A stretch of DNA of 64,000 nucleotides from Bacteroidota bacterium (lineage in GTDB: Bacteria; Bacteroidota; Bacteroidia; B-17B0; Aurantibacillaceae): positions 186,001 to 250,000 of the forward strand of contig JADJSH010000005.1 in NCBI GenBank assembly GCA_016711805.1, in the 5' to 3' direction. Below are positions 43,250-52,610 of this stretch, piece after piece. Made by a program: the position numbers and the translations under genes. The notes under the pieces are model-generated. The model was not told where the DNA came from and searched no databases. It was given only the letters and a program-made list of their open reading frames with translations. The stretch's first letter is position 1; each line of letters starts with the position of its first letter.

Positions 43250-44653
43250 ATGTTTTTTATCGAAAAAGAAATACAAATGGCAGCATATTTATTTGCAAGT
43301 ATCCTGTTCATTTTAAGTTTAGGAGGTTTATCCTCACAAGAATCAGCAAAACGCGGTGTTATGTTTGGTATTGTTGGTATGATTGTGGCCATTATTGCAA
43401 CCGTTTTAGGAGAAGGCGTTGCAGGTCAGGTTTATATTATCGTTGCCATTGCTATTGCATCCGTTATTGGTTTAATGTTGGCACGTAAAGTAGAAATGAC
43501 AGCTATGCCTCAATTAGTAGCTATCTTACATAGTTTTGTAGGTTTAGCAGCTGTGTTAGTTGGTTTTGGTTCTTACTTAGATCCACATACGCACACTTTA
43601 ACTGGTGCTGCACACACTATCCATTTAGTGGAAGTGTTTGTTGGAATTTTTATTGGCGCTATTACATTTACGGGCTCTATTATTGCTTGGGGAAAATTAG
43701 ATGGAAAAGTTCCTTCTAAACCTTGGAGTTTTAAAGGACTACAAACAATGAACTTAGTGTTGCTAATTGTTTGTACTATCCTTGGTGTTTTATATTGTAA
43801 AGCTGATGGAATAAGTGGCATATTATACCTTGGTATCATGACGGCTATTGCTTCGTTTATTGGTGTTGTATTAGTAATGGCTATTGGTGGTGGAGATATG
43901 CCAGTAGTTGTATCGATGTTAAACTCTTATTCAGGATGGGCAGCAGCGGCAGCGGGCTTTATGTTAGGTAACGATTTATTAATTGTTACAGGCGCATTAG
44001 TTGGTAGTTCAGGTGCTATTCTTTCTATGCATATGTGCCATGCGATGAATCGTTCTTTCTTTTCAGTAATATTTGCAAGCGGTTCTGGTAATGGTTCTGG
44101 TGGCGAGAAAAAAGCTATTGAAGGAGAAGTAACAGCTTTAAACCACGAAGAAGTTGCAGGCTTATTAAAAGATGCAAGATCGGTGGTGATTGTTCCAGGT
44201 TACGGTATGGCAGTTGCAAAAGCACAATATCCTATTTATGATATGGTACAATTTTTACGTAAAGCAGGTAAGAATGTGCGTTTCGCTATTCACCCAGTAG
44301 CAGGTCGTTTACCAGGACATATGAACGTGTTATTAGCAGAAGCTAATGTGCCATATGATATCGTAATGGAAATGGATGAGATTAATGATGATATGCCTGA
44401 CACAGATGTAGTAATGGTAATTGGTGCAAATGATGTTGTTAACCCTAGTGCTCAGGATGATCCAGCAAGTTCTATTTACGGTATGCCAGTAATTGAAGCG
44501 TGGAAAGCAGAGAAAGTGATTATCATGAAACGTTCCATGTCTGCTGGTTACTCAGGAGAAGACAATCCTTTATTTTACAAACCAAACTCAGAAATGTTGT
44601 ATGGTGATGCAAAGGATAGTGTAGAAAAAATTATGGGCTTTTTGAAAGCGTAA
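43250..44653 (+). CDS. pntB: NAD(P) transhydrogenase subunit beta
   Basis: A 467-residue subunit. About nine membrane helices (domain dII) are followed by the NADP-binding domain dIII from about residue 280, with VVIVPGYGMAVAKAQYPIYDMV, GRLPGHMNVLLAEANVPYD, GANDVVNPSAQDDPASSIYG and KRSMSAGYSGEDNPLFY. It follows pntA by 72 bp. ATG 43250 gives the longer N-terminus; ATG 43277 (MAAYLF) is a possible alternative. It partners PntA to supply NADPH using the proton gradient. Confidence 0.95.
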   Translation: MFFIEKEIQMAAYLFASILFILSLGGLSSQESAKRGVMFGIVGMIVAIIATVLGEGVAGQVYIIVAIAIASVIGLMLARKVEMTAMPQLVAILHSFVGLAAVLVGFGSYLDPHTHTLTGAAHTIHLVEVFVGIFIGAITFTGSIIAWGKLDGKVPSKPWSFKGLQTMNLVLLIVCTILGVLYCKADGISGILYLGIMTAIASFIGVVLVMAIGGGDMPVVVSMLNSYSGWAAAAAGFMLGNDLLIVTGALVGSSGAILSMHMCHAMNRSFFSVIFASGSGNGSGGEKKAIEGEVTALNHEEVAGLLKDARSVVIVPGYGMAVAKAQYPIYDMVQFLRKAGKNVRFAIHPVAGRLPGHMNVLLAEANVPYDIVMEMDEINDDMPDTDVVMVIGANDVVNPSAQDDPASSIYGMPVIEAWKAEKVIIMKRSMSAGYSGEDNPLFYKPNSEMLYGDAKDSVEKIMGFLKA

Positions 44654-44659
44654 TTAATT

Positions 44660-45733
44660 TTGATTAAGCATTTTTATTCTTTTATAATTTGTTTGGCATT
44701 AACTTGTCTTCTTTTTTCGTGCTCGTCTTCTAATAAAAAAGAAGTAACGCCTTATGAAAAAATGCAAATCAATACGATTAATTTTATTGCTCAGCCAACT
44801 TTTGCCGGAGATTATATCTTTTATAAAGTAACTTCAGCCAAAGCCAATCTGGAAATGTATTATTACGATACCAAACAGATTTATATGACTTGTAATAAAC
44901 AAGATTATGTTGCTGAGAATCTCGATAAATTTATCATCAGCAAAGATTGTGTTACGGTTGCTAAACTCAACAGTAACATTTTGGAGTTGGACACAAAAAG
45001 ATATAATGACACATCAAAAGTGTTTTTTAAAATGCCAGTTTCTAATTTTAAAGTAGATAGTACCAGAGTAATTGAAACACCATATAAGAACGCTACTTAT
45101 AAAGTTACGCTTCCACAAATTTTTGATTTTACCTATTTGCGAAGTGCTATTGGAGGCGGTGCTATTGCCATTACAGAAGATCAACATCATTTCATGAATC
45201 ATGGTTCAGTTGTGGCTAAAAACAATGAACCTTCCTTAAGTGATTTCGTCAAACAACTCACAAAAAATGAAACTGTTAATGAAGTAAAGGCTCAAAAATT
45301 ATTGGACTTTGTTTCTCAAGAAATAGAATACAATCAAAACGAAGCCACCAGTGGTTATGAAACCATCAAGCGTCCCGATGAGGTTTTGTTTACAAAGAAT
45401 AGTGATTGCAGCGGCAAAACAATTTTGTATGCTTCTTTATTACAGCAAACAACTATTAAATGGTGCTTGTTTTATTTTGAACATCATGTATGTGTTGGTG
45501 TAGCTGGAAATTTTAAGTGCGACAATCCTTTGAAGTTTAAACTAAATAATGTGGATTATTATTTAGCTGAAATAACAGATCCAAATGCCATTATTGGTTT
45601 GGATAGCTGGAAAGGTGAAATGAATGAAGCTAATTTGGAATATTATCAAACTTCTGATTTAGGAAGCGATATCTTTAATTACAAAACCAATCAAAAATTG
45701 GAATTTGTAAAAGGCAAATTGAAGAAGGATTAA
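44660..45733 (+). CDS. Lipoprotein with transglutaminase-like cysteine peptidase fold
   Basis: A 357-residue protein. The start is a TTG at 44660; no ATG occurs before the signal peptide, and the lipobox LFSC gives a lipid-modified cysteine. The second half has a transglutaminase-like triad pattern: Cys in NSDCSGKTILYASLL, His in FYFEHHVCVGVAG, Asp in LAEITDPNAI. Such Bacteroidota lipoproteins are uncharacterised. It begins 6 bp after pntB and could be read from the same transcript, but a functional link is not obvious. Confidence 0.7.
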   Translation: MIKHFYSFIICLALTCLLFSCSSSNKKEVTPYEKMQINTINFIAQPTFAGDYIFYKVTSAKANLEMYYYDTKQIYMTCNKQDYVAENLDKFIISKDCVTVAKLNSNILELDTKRYNDTSKVFFKMPVSNFKVDSTRVIETPYKNATYKVTLPQIFDFTYLRSAIGGGAIAITEDQHHFMNHGSVVAKNNEPSLSDFVKQLTKNETVNEVKAQKLLDFVSQEIEYNQNEATSGYETIKRPDEVLFTKNSDCSGKTILYASLLQQTTIKWCLFYFEHHVCVGVAGNFKCDNPLKFKLNNVDYYLAEITDPNAIIGLDSWKGEMNEANLEYYQTSDLGSDIFNYKTNQKLEFVKGKLKKD

Positions 45734-45770
45734 TTTTTTTCTTGTTGGCATGATCATTTGCAAAGAATAG

Positions 45771-46133
45771 TTAGCTCCTCAAAATTTTCTCCATATTTCT
45801 GCCTTTTGCTAATTCATCTACCAACTTGTCTAAATATCTTACTCGTTGCGTTAAAGGGTTTTCAATTTCCTCAATACAATACCCACAAATGACTCCAGTG
45901 ATGAGCTTTGCGTTTTTGTTTAGTGTCGCTTTTTGGAAGAATGTTTCAAAGGTTACTTTTTTATCAATGAGTTCTTGTAGCTTTTTATTGTTGAAGCCAG
46001 TTAACCATTCTATTACTTGATCTAACTCGTCTTTCGTTCTTTCTTTTTTTGCCACTTTTGCTAAATACAAAGGATAGACGGAAGCAAAGGTCATATTTGC
46101 AATACGCTGATCGTGTGTGTTTGTAGTGTTCAT
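45771..46133 (-). CDS. DUF2200 family protein
   Basis: A 120-residue soluble protein matching DUF2200: HDQRIANMTFASVYPLYLAK, VEKKGRT-like KVAKKERTKDELDQVIEWLT, and LITGVICGYCIEEIENPLTQ. The family is small and has no known function, though its members are widespread in bacteria. It is convergent with the preceding lipoprotein gene and upstream of the alpha/beta-hydrolase gene on the other side. No sign of a partner gene. Confidence 0.85.
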   Translation of the reverse strand: MNTTNTHDQRIANMTFASVYPLYLAKVAKKERTKDELDQVIEWLTGFNNKKLQELIDKKVTFETFFQKATLNKNAKLITGVICGYCIEEIENPLTQRVRYLDKLVDELAKGRNMEKILRS

Positions 46134-46196
46134 GGTCTTTATTGCTAATATTTTATTGAATTTGCACTAAGCCTATTTTACCTGCTGGCTTTATTG

Positions 46197-47126
46197 TCAG
46201 AGCGTTTGTAGCCATTTAATTAATTTTTTAGGGTCTGCAATACTCCAAGAATTCGGATGTCTAATATTATTTGGTTTTCTGTAGCCTTTATTTGTCGTTG
46301 TTACTAGTATAGCATTTTGATTACCTAATCTTTGTAATTCATTAATCATTGCAACTTGATCTGTAATATTGTTATAAGAGCAATCATAATTTCTCTCTGC
46401 TAAGTACCATTGTAAATCAGGCTCCGAGATTATCATGATTGGAATTTTAATTAAGTTTTTTATTGCTTTTTGTGAGGTGTCAGAAAATGAATATGGGGAT
46501 TGAGAATGAAAATTTTCTAATGCTGTTTGTGGTGTTCCATTCATTTCTTTTTCAATTCTTTCTATCATATAAAAAACCTCCTCATTCACTTTAGTCTTGT
46601 CTGAAAGTCTTACTACTCTTTTTGCGCCATTATAATAGCGTTCCCAATCAAGCACTGGATTAATTGCAAAAACAGCTTTGGGTTTAAGAGAGTAATTTTC
46701 TTGAACTGACAACTCTGCATATTTAACTGCACAAGTCCCACCAATAGAAAACCCTCCAATGTAAAAGTCTTTATTATGTAGTTGATATTTGGAAACTATC
46801 AATTCAATAATTTCTTTTAGTGATTTTTGAGAAGTTGCATCACTTCCCCAATATGTAGAGCCTGACTTTAAAAGCGGTATAATTGTCAAAATGCCATTTT
46901 TTGAAGCAAATTTTGGAATTTCTGTTTGCGATAGAACACCAGTTGGTGAATTTCCGAAACCGTCTAATAGAACCATAAACGATTTTACAACTCCATCTTT
47001 AGGAAAAACCACCACATACATATTTGATGTGCTGTCTTTCTCATTCAAAAAAACTGTCTCAATTCTCTGTCCGTATGAAATGATTGATATGAAAAGTGTC
47101 AGTAAGAGTAATTTCATTTTTTTCAT
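46197..47126 (-). CDS. Exported alpha/beta hydrolase
   Basis: About 309 residues. A signal peptide (LLLLTLFISIISYGQ) precedes an alpha/beta hydrolase domain with the nucleophile elbow GGFSIGGTCA; a likely catalytic Asp is in MIISEPDLQW and the His near IRHPNSWS. It resembles esterases or S9-type hydrolases, substrate unknown. The open frame extends upstream to a TTG at 47147, but ATG 47126 immediately before the signal peptide is the natural start. It is preceded by a 200-bp AT-rich gap in which I see nothing else. Confidence 0.72.
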   Translation of the reverse strand: MKKMKLLLLTLFISIISYGQRIETVFLNEKDSTSNMYVVVFPKDGVVKSFMVLLDGFGNSPTGVLSQTEIPKFASKNGILTIIPLLKSGSTYWGSDATSQKSLKEIIELIVSKYQLHNKDFYIGGFSIGGTCAVKYAELSVQENYSLKPKAVFAINPVLDWERYYNGAKRVVRLSDKTKVNEEVFYMIERIEKEMNGTPQTALENFHSQSPYSFSDTSQKAIKNLIKIPIMIISEPDLQWYLAERNYDCSYNNITDQVAMINELQRLGNQNAILVTTTNKGYRKPNNIRHPNSWSIADPKKLIKWLQTL

Positions 47127-47353
47127 TTTTACTGTTCTCTGCAGCAATATGCGTGTATTTTTTTGAGCTCTATTTTATAAAGATACAATTTCAGCGCAAT
47201 TATTTTGACGCTATTTTTAGAGGGGCTAGCACCTTCAATTTGGGAGATTTTTTGTAGAATTGCAATTAGCTAAGCTATTGTTAATAAATGTTTTACCTAA
47301 ACTTTTATCTAAACTCAAATTAATTTACTTTTAATTATCAATTAATTAATCGT

Positions 47354-48007
47354 ATGACTAAGCTAAATCGTTTTGCAGCACTTTTTATTATTTCATTATC
47401 ACTTAATGCATTTTCTCAAATAGGAACTGGCGGATTTAAAATTAGTGAAAATGGCGACCCATTGCCAAATGTGCTTTTGAACTTTGACGCTATTTTTGAT
47501 AATACTAAAGTGGAGCTAACTTGGTCATCGGATACAGAAAACAACAATAACTTTTTTGTTGTCGAAAAATCTAAAGATGCGATGAATTTTGAAGCGTTAA
47601 CTAGCATTAAAGGTTTCGGGAATCACAGCAATATCATGAGTTATTTTGATGTGGATTATACACCATTTGAGGGTATCTCTTATTACCGTTTAACTCAAAT
47701 TGACGATAAAGGAAGTGTGTTATCTTCTCGCTTAGTTTCTATTAACAATAAAATTTCAACTAATAATTTATCCATGATTCAAAGCGCTGTATATGATAAT
47801 CCAGCAAGTTTAATGGGTTCTGAAAACAAAGAAGTATTAGTGGTTTTAAGAAACGAAAAAGGCGAAGAGAGTTACTCTAAAGTTGTTATTGATGAAAAAT
47901 TTAATGTGCTTTCTTCCGACAATACAACTAAGTTAGATAATGGTACTTATACTGTTGTTGCGTCTTCAGATAATAGATTATATAGTCAAAAGTTGGTGGT
48001 AAGATAA
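47354..48007 (+). CDS. Exported Fn3-like surface protein, probable T9SS cargo
   Basis: A 217-residue protein with a signal peptide (LFIISLSLNAFSQ). Residues 38-125 (VELTWSSDTENNNNFFVVEK to YYRLTQIDDKGSVLSSRL) form the Fn3-like unit that often precedes T9SS sorting domains. The end (NGTYTVVASSDNRLYSQKLVVR) resembles a sorting domain, though shorter than usual. It is probably a small surface or secreted adhesin-like protein. Role unknown. Confidence 0.68.
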   Translation: MTKLNRFAALFIISLSLNAFSQIGTGGFKISENGDPLPNVLLNFDAIFDNTKVELTWSSDTENNNNFFVVEKSKDAMNFEALTSIKGFGNHSNIMSYFDVDYTPFEGISYYRLTQIDDKGSVLSSRLVSINNKISTNNLSMIQSAVYDNPASLMGSENKEVLVVLRNEKGEESYSKVVIDEKFNVLSSDNTTKLDNGTYTVVASSDNRLYSQKLVVR

Positions 48008-48033
48008 AATGTTGATTTATTATATTAATAAAT

Positions 48034-48140
48034 GGAACGCAGATAGCACAGATTGTTTATAATAAAAATGATTTGTTACTCTATTTTAATTATAAAAATA
48101 TAATTCTTATTTTATCTTAACTATCATAATAATCAGCGTT
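48034..48140. repeat. GAACGCAGAT-type intergenic repeat remnant
   Basis: GAACGCAGATAGCACAGATT (48034-48053) and AATAATCAGCGTT (about 48128-48140) look like the two ends of the common Bacteroidota intergenic element built from AACGCAGATTACACAGATT / AATCTG..GCGTT sequences. The middle is AT-rich. It lies between the surface protein gene and batE. Confidence 0.4.
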
Positions 48141-48166
48141 TTATTATAAGAAACATATTAATGTTG

Positions 48167-48937
48167 TTAAAACAACCCTACATCAGTAGTCTTAACCCAT
48201 CCTTCATTGCCATTCTCTAATTTAATATTAGTCCAATCTGGATTACTTTCTAATACACTTACTTTGGTGCCTTCGTGTAATTTAAATTTTGAATTTGAAC
48301 TGTTAGCAGGCTCTTCATGAATTTTTGATTCACGGTTAAGGATAATCGCAAAATTGGTTACTTGCTTATCTTCAATGGCAGCGTATCCCATAACCATCGA
48401 TAAAATAAAAACTACAAATGATATTCCGCTCAAGAAAAAACTAATGCGCTTTAATGCTATTTGACTAGCAGTGAAAAATAAAAAGGCGAAAGCTAAGGCT
48501 CCAATCAAACTAAAAATGCTGAACCATGCCCAACCATTGGTGGATAAAGCATTTACTAATCCTGATTTAATTGCAACTATAAAGAAATTTTCTTTACTTT
48601 CAATTTTGTCGACAGTTTTTTCGTTGGCAATTTTTAAATTCGTTTTTACATCTTTATTATTTGGCTGTAATTTATTGGCTAATTCATAATTATAAATCGC
48701 TTTTCCTAATTCGTTATTTTTAAAATAAGCATTCCCTAAATTGTAATATAATTTATAAGAGGTTAATCCTTCTTTTAAAATAGTTTCGTATGCGAGAATA
48801 GCTTCTTTATATTTTTTTACTTCATAAGCTTTTTCAGCTGGGGACTCCGCTTTAATTTCTAAATCTCTATTAGCAAAAGAAAACATTGAAGCAAATAGCA
48901 GTACATTAAAAAGTAATATGTATTTCATTTGTTTCAT
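48167..48937 (-). CDS. batE: BatE: TPR and SH3-like protein of the aerotolerance operon
   Basis: A 256-residue protein. A signal peptide precedes TPR units (AYEVKKYKEAILAYETILKE and YYNLGNAYFKNNELGKAIYN), then two membrane helices (about 137-180), then a C-terminal SH3-like domain (KFKLHEGTKVSVLESNPDWT and NEGWVKTTDVGLF) that may bind cell wall. This is the BatE architecture. It is the last gene of the Bat operon; its ATG overlaps the batD stop (TAATG). Bat proteins are linked to oxidative and aerotolerance stress in Bacteroides and Leptospira. Confidence 0.85.
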   Translation of the reverse strand: MKQMKYILLFNVLLFASMFSFANRDLEIKAESPAEKAYEVKKYKEAILAYETILKEGLTSYKLYYNLGNAYFKNNELGKAIYNYELANKLQPNNKDVKTNLKIANEKTVDKIESKENFFIVAIKSGLVNALSTNGWAWFSIFSLIGALAFAFLFFTASQIALKRISFFLSGISFVVFILSMVMGYAAIEDKQVTNFAIILNRESKIHEEPANSSNSKFKLHEGTKVSVLESNPDWTNIKLENGNEGWVKTTDVGLF

Positions 48938-50760
48938 TATTTCTTAATTTGGTTTTCAATTTGAGAAATTAATTCAATCGTATCATTATATACTTTTTTC
49001 AAATCTCCTGTTACGGCACTTGGCGCATATTTAGCATATTCGCAGGTATTTAAAGTGTCAATGACATTTTTAGTGGTTGAATCCGATACATTTCTGGATA
49101 ATAACATTTCTGATATTTTTTCTTTAGATAAATCCACAATCGATAAAGCAAATTTATCCCCAATGTATTTATTTAAGGCATTTAATACTTCTGTAAAAAA
49201 CGCTTCTTTGTTGTTTGCCGACATATATTTTTCGGCAATCACTAATTGTTTCTTAGCTATTTTAGCTGCTTTACGTTCTTTAACGGCTATAATATTGCTA
49301 TTGGCTTTAATATGTTGCCTCACTAAAAATAAGCCTACAAAAAATAATAGAGTAGGGAATAGCAATAATAGATAATGCATAGTTGAAGAGAAAAATTCTT
49401 CATCATGTTTTTTTAGACCTAAATCTCCTGTTTTGATATAACGAATATCATTTTCACTTTCGTCAACCCCATGTTTTTTTGGAGCTATAATTTGTGCGCT
49501 GCCAGGGTCGCCTTCTAAAACTGTTAAATGTATATCGGGCGACGGGATAGAAACGTATTGTTTTTTATCTGCATCAAAATAATTAAAGCCTAAATCATTT
49601 AACGTAAATTCTCCTTTTTCTCTTGGAATAATTAAATAACTATAGCTTATGTTTCCGCTAACTCCGCCATTTGTTTTAATGTTTTCACTTTCTTTTGGAT
49701 CATACACTTCAAAGCTTTCAGGTAAATTTAGTTTTAATGGTTCAATCAATTTTATGTTACCTTTTCCACTAATGGTTATTTTTAAATTAATCGCTTCGTT
49801 TGCTTTTACTTTATTTTTATCAATTTCAGCCTTGTAGCCAAAATCTCCAACAGCGCCAGAAAAATTTTGCGGTTTATTTTCAGTTGGTAAATCTTCTACA
49901 TCTACTTTAACAGGTTTACTCTTTACTTTTACAGCAACATCTTCATAACCACCGGCTCCAAAAAACTGTTCAAATATATTACGTGGTTGGCGTTTGGTTT
50001 GTCTTCTTACGATACAATCTAATTCAATAGCCTCAATACTTATGGTGCCTGCACGTTGCGGAAACAAATATACTTTGCTGTATTCGGCTACATAGTACAT
50101 CACGCCATTTACATTTTCTTGCTTTAAATTTATTTGTTGATTATTAACTTCTTGTTGCGACCAAAAACCATTGTATGGAGGGAATTTCACATTTTGAAAA
50201 CCTCTTAAATCAACTCTAGAATATACTTTTTGAGTTAAAGTTAATTGTTCTCCTAAGTAGCATTTAGTTTTGCTTAAAAAGGTTCTTACAAATAAGTCAT
50301 CATTACTGATTTCGCTTGCGTATTGATTTTTTTCTTTTCCCTGAGGTTGTTGTGCCTGTGCGTTTTGATTTCCTTGTTGCTGTTGTTGCTGAGCTCCTTT
50401 CGTCACTTCAATCACAATAGGTTTTGTCTCTAACTTTTGGTTTCCCGACATCACACTGGCAGCACCAATGGTAAAACGACCTTCTTTTTTTGCAGCAATA
50501 AATAAGGATAAGGTTGTAGATTGAGAAATGGTACCATTTACCATGCTCATACTCTGACTTTGATTAGGCCCTGAATAAATATCAAAATCATTAAAGGCTG
50601 GATACACTAAATTACTACCACTGCCATTTAAGGTAAATGCTACTTGAAACACTTCGCCAACTGCTACTTTGTTTTTGCTCACCTGCGCAATAAAGCTAGG
50701 CGTTTGACCCATAGCCCAACTGCTAATGAATAAAAAGAATATGTATAATTTATTTTTCAA
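48937..50760 (-). CDS. batD: BatD family protein
   Basis: A 607-residue exported protein. Signal peptide, then beta-rich Ig-like repeats (SFIAQVSKNKVAVGEVFQVA; KNQYASEISNDDLFVRTF; AEIDKNKVKANEAINLKITI), a single membrane helix near residue 455, and a cytoplasmic helical tail. Between the first two repeats is a glutamine-rich low-complexity stretch (QQQQQGNQNAQAQQ). BatD is thought to be a membrane scaffold of the MoxR-Bat complex. The start lies 46 bp after batC; its stop overlaps batE by one base. Confidence 0.9.
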   Translation of the reverse strand: MKNKLYIFFLFISSWAMGQTPSFIAQVSKNKVAVGEVFQVAFTLNGSGSNLVYPAFNDFDIYSGPNQSQSMSMVNGTISQSTTLSLFIAAKKEGRFTIGAASVMSGNQKLETKPIVIEVTKGAQQQQQQGNQNAQAQQPQGKEKNQYASEISNDDLFVRTFLSKTKCYLGEQLTLTQKVYSRVDLRGFQNVKFPPYNGFWSQQEVNNQQINLKQENVNGVMYYVAEYSKVYLFPQRAGTISIEAIELDCIVRRQTKRQPRNIFEQFFGAGGYEDVAVKVKSKPVKVDVEDLPTENKPQNFSGAVGDFGYKAEIDKNKVKANEAINLKITISGKGNIKLIEPLKLNLPESFEVYDPKESENIKTNGGVSGNISYSYLIIPREKGEFTLNDLGFNYFDADKKQYVSIPSPDIHLTVLEGDPGSAQIIAPKKHGVDESENDIRYIKTGDLGLKKHDEEFFSSTMHYLLLLFPTLLFFVGLFLVRQHIKANSNIIAVKERKAAKIAKKQLVIAEKYMSANNKEAFFTEVLNALNKYIGDKFALSIVDLSKEKISEMLLSRNVSDSTTKNVIDTLNTCEYAKYAPSAVTGDLKKVYNDTIELISQIENQIKK

Positions 50761-50806
50761 TGTTTATTTCACTTATAACTCATCACCCAAAACTTATAAC
50801 TATTCC

Positions 50807-51574
50807 TTACCAGTCTTTTTCCACTTTTACTTTCTGCCCTGGATCTCCTTTTTTCTTTCTTAATGACTGCATTTTCTTTTCGTCATTTTTTAAAGCATTC
50901 AGCATTTTTTCAGCTTGTTCTTTACTCATTTGAGGTTGAGGCGCTTGTTGATCTTTGTTGTTTGGATTTTTAATATCCTCTTTATCCTTTTCGCCTTGAT
51001 CTTTCTTCTCGTCCTTCTTATCTTTCTTTTCGTCTTTTTTATCTTTATCGTTTTTCTTTTGTTGATCTTGTTGTTTTTTTAACTCACGCTGAGCATAAGC
51101 TAAGTTGTAACGCGTATCTTCATCTTTGGGATTTAATTTTAAGGCTTTCTTATATCCTAAAACAGCATCTTCGTAACTCTTTTGCATCAATTTCGCATTC
51201 CCGTAATTATGCCATGCCTTTTGAATCGTATCTGGATTTGAAACAGATTTAGCAACCACATCAAATTGTTCTGCTGCTTGTTCGTATATTAAATTAGCTG
51301 CCGAATCTGCCGTCATTCGTTTGTTCGGTGGCTGCATTTTGCCAGTTCTCACTAAATCAGCTATTTTATAATACGCATCTCCTAAGTTAAAATTAGCTTT
51401 ATAATAATCTTGTTTTTCTTTTAGTGATCTTTTATAAGAGTTTGCTGCTTCTGTATGTTTACCAACGCTATAAGATTCGTTTCCATTACGCAATGCTTTT
51501 TTTTCATCCTGAGCAATACTCATGGAAGTCAATATTGACAGGGTAATGGTAATATATATGCTATGCTTCTGCAT
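50807..51574 (-). CDS. batC: BatC: TPR protein with Lys/Glu/Asp-rich tail
   Basis: A 255-residue exported TPR protein. It has a signal peptide (ITLSILTSMSIAQ), TPRs (ALRNGNESYSVGKHTEAANS; KAWHNYGNAKLMQKSYEDAV), and a highly charged tail with KKDEKKDKKDEKK repeats and a C-terminal KDEKK-x-MQSLRKKKGD motif. The architecture matches BatC/BatE-type TPR proteins. Its start overlaps the batB stop by 14 bp, so translation is coupled. The low-complexity tail is typical of these proteins. Confidence 0.85.
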   Translation of the reverse strand: MQKHSIYITITLSILTSMSIAQDEKKALRNGNESYSVGKHTEAANSYKRSLKEKQDYYKANFNLGDAYYKIADLVRTGKMQPPNKRMTADSAANLIYEQAAEQFDVVAKSVSNPDTIQKAWHNYGNAKLMQKSYEDAVLGYKKALKLNPKDEDTRYNLAYAQRELKKQQDQQKKNDKDKKDEKKDKKDEKKDQGEKDKEDIKNPNNKDQQAPQPQMSKEQAEKMLNALKNDEKKMQSLRKKKGDPGQKVKVEKDW

Positions 51575-52610
51575 GATTAAATAAATTCAGTTTTTTCCAC
51601 AATTTGCTAATGCGTTCAGATAAGAAAGATTCAAAAACTAAAAACAATAAGGCAGCACCTAAAAACCACTGAAACTGATCTTCGTAATCAGAATACATTT
51701 TACTTTCTAATTGTTTTTTATCTAACTCCGCAATTTTATCTAAGATGTTATCTAAACCAATATCAGAGCTACTTGCTTGCACATAAACACCATTACTAGC
51801 AGAAGAAATATCTTGTAATATTTTTGAATCTAATTTCGTAACAACGGTATTTCCAGCATTATCTTTTTTATAACCACTCACTACACCATCGATGATATTA
51901 GGAATAGGAACACCTGATTCTGAACCAACACCTATAGTATGAATGACAATGTTTTTCTTAGCCGCTTCTTCAGCTGCATCCACTGCACTTGCTTGAGCTT
52001 CTTCATTATTTTCTCCGTCGGTAATAACAACGATGGCTTTATTTTTACCCTCATCTTTACCGAAACTTTCAACGGCTTTGTTAATGGCATCAGCTATGTT
52101 TGTTCCTTGCACGGGAACAATTTTCGTATTAATACTTTCTAAAAATAACTTGGCCGTTCCGTAATCAGTTGTAATTGGCAATTGAACATAAGCTTCGCCT
52201 GCAAATACAATAATACCTAGTCTATCGCCTTGCAGTTTATTAATCATGTTTTCGAGTGCAATTTTGGCTCTCTCTAAACGATTAGGTGATAAGTCTTGCG
52301 CCAACATACTATTCGACACATCTAAACAAACCATAATGTCGGCGCCTTCGCGTTTCACATCTTTCATTTTTGAGCCTGTTTGTAAATTGCAAATCCCTAA
52401 AATTAAAAATGATAGTCCAATTAAGAATAAAATAAACTTAGTCGTTTTTTTTGCTTTAGAAACTTCTGGAGCTAATTGATAAATCAAATTTAAATCTCCC
52501 AATTTTTTCATGTTCTTTTTAGCACGATAGATATACCAAATATAAATAGCGATGCAAACAGGGATAGCTGCAAAGGCATAAAAGAATATTGGGTTTTCGA
52601 ACTTAAACAT
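51561..52610 (-). CDS. batB: BatB: von Willebrand A domain membrane protein
   Basis: A 349-residue protein with N-terminal membrane helices (8-26 and 58-77), a VWA domain, and a C-terminal helix (about 317-333). The MIDAS metal site is DVSNS (in MVCLDVSNSMLAQDLSPNRL), with the Thr in PITTDYG and Asp in VITDGENNEE. VWA domains bind partners through a divalent cation. It is the paralogue of BatA immediately upstream, whose stop overlaps its start (TAATG). It probably forms a complex with BatA in the inner membrane. Confidence 0.92.
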   Translation of the reverse strand: MFKFENPIFFYAFAAIPVCIAIYIWYIYRAKKNMKKLGDLNLIYQLAPEVSKAKKTTKFILFLIGLSFLILGICNLQTGSKMKDVKREGADIMVCLDVSNSMLAQDLSPNRLERAKIALENMINKLQGDRLGIIVFAGEAYVQLPITTDYGTAKLFLESINTKIVPVQGTNIADAINKAVESFGKDEGKNKAIVVITDGENNEEAQASAVDAAEEAAKKNIVIHTIGVGSESGVPIPNIIDGVVSGYKKDNAGNTVVTKLDSKILQDISSASNGVYVQASSSDIGLDNILDKIAELDKKQLESKMYSDYEDQFQWFLGAALLFLVFESFLSERISKLWKKLNLFNHAEA

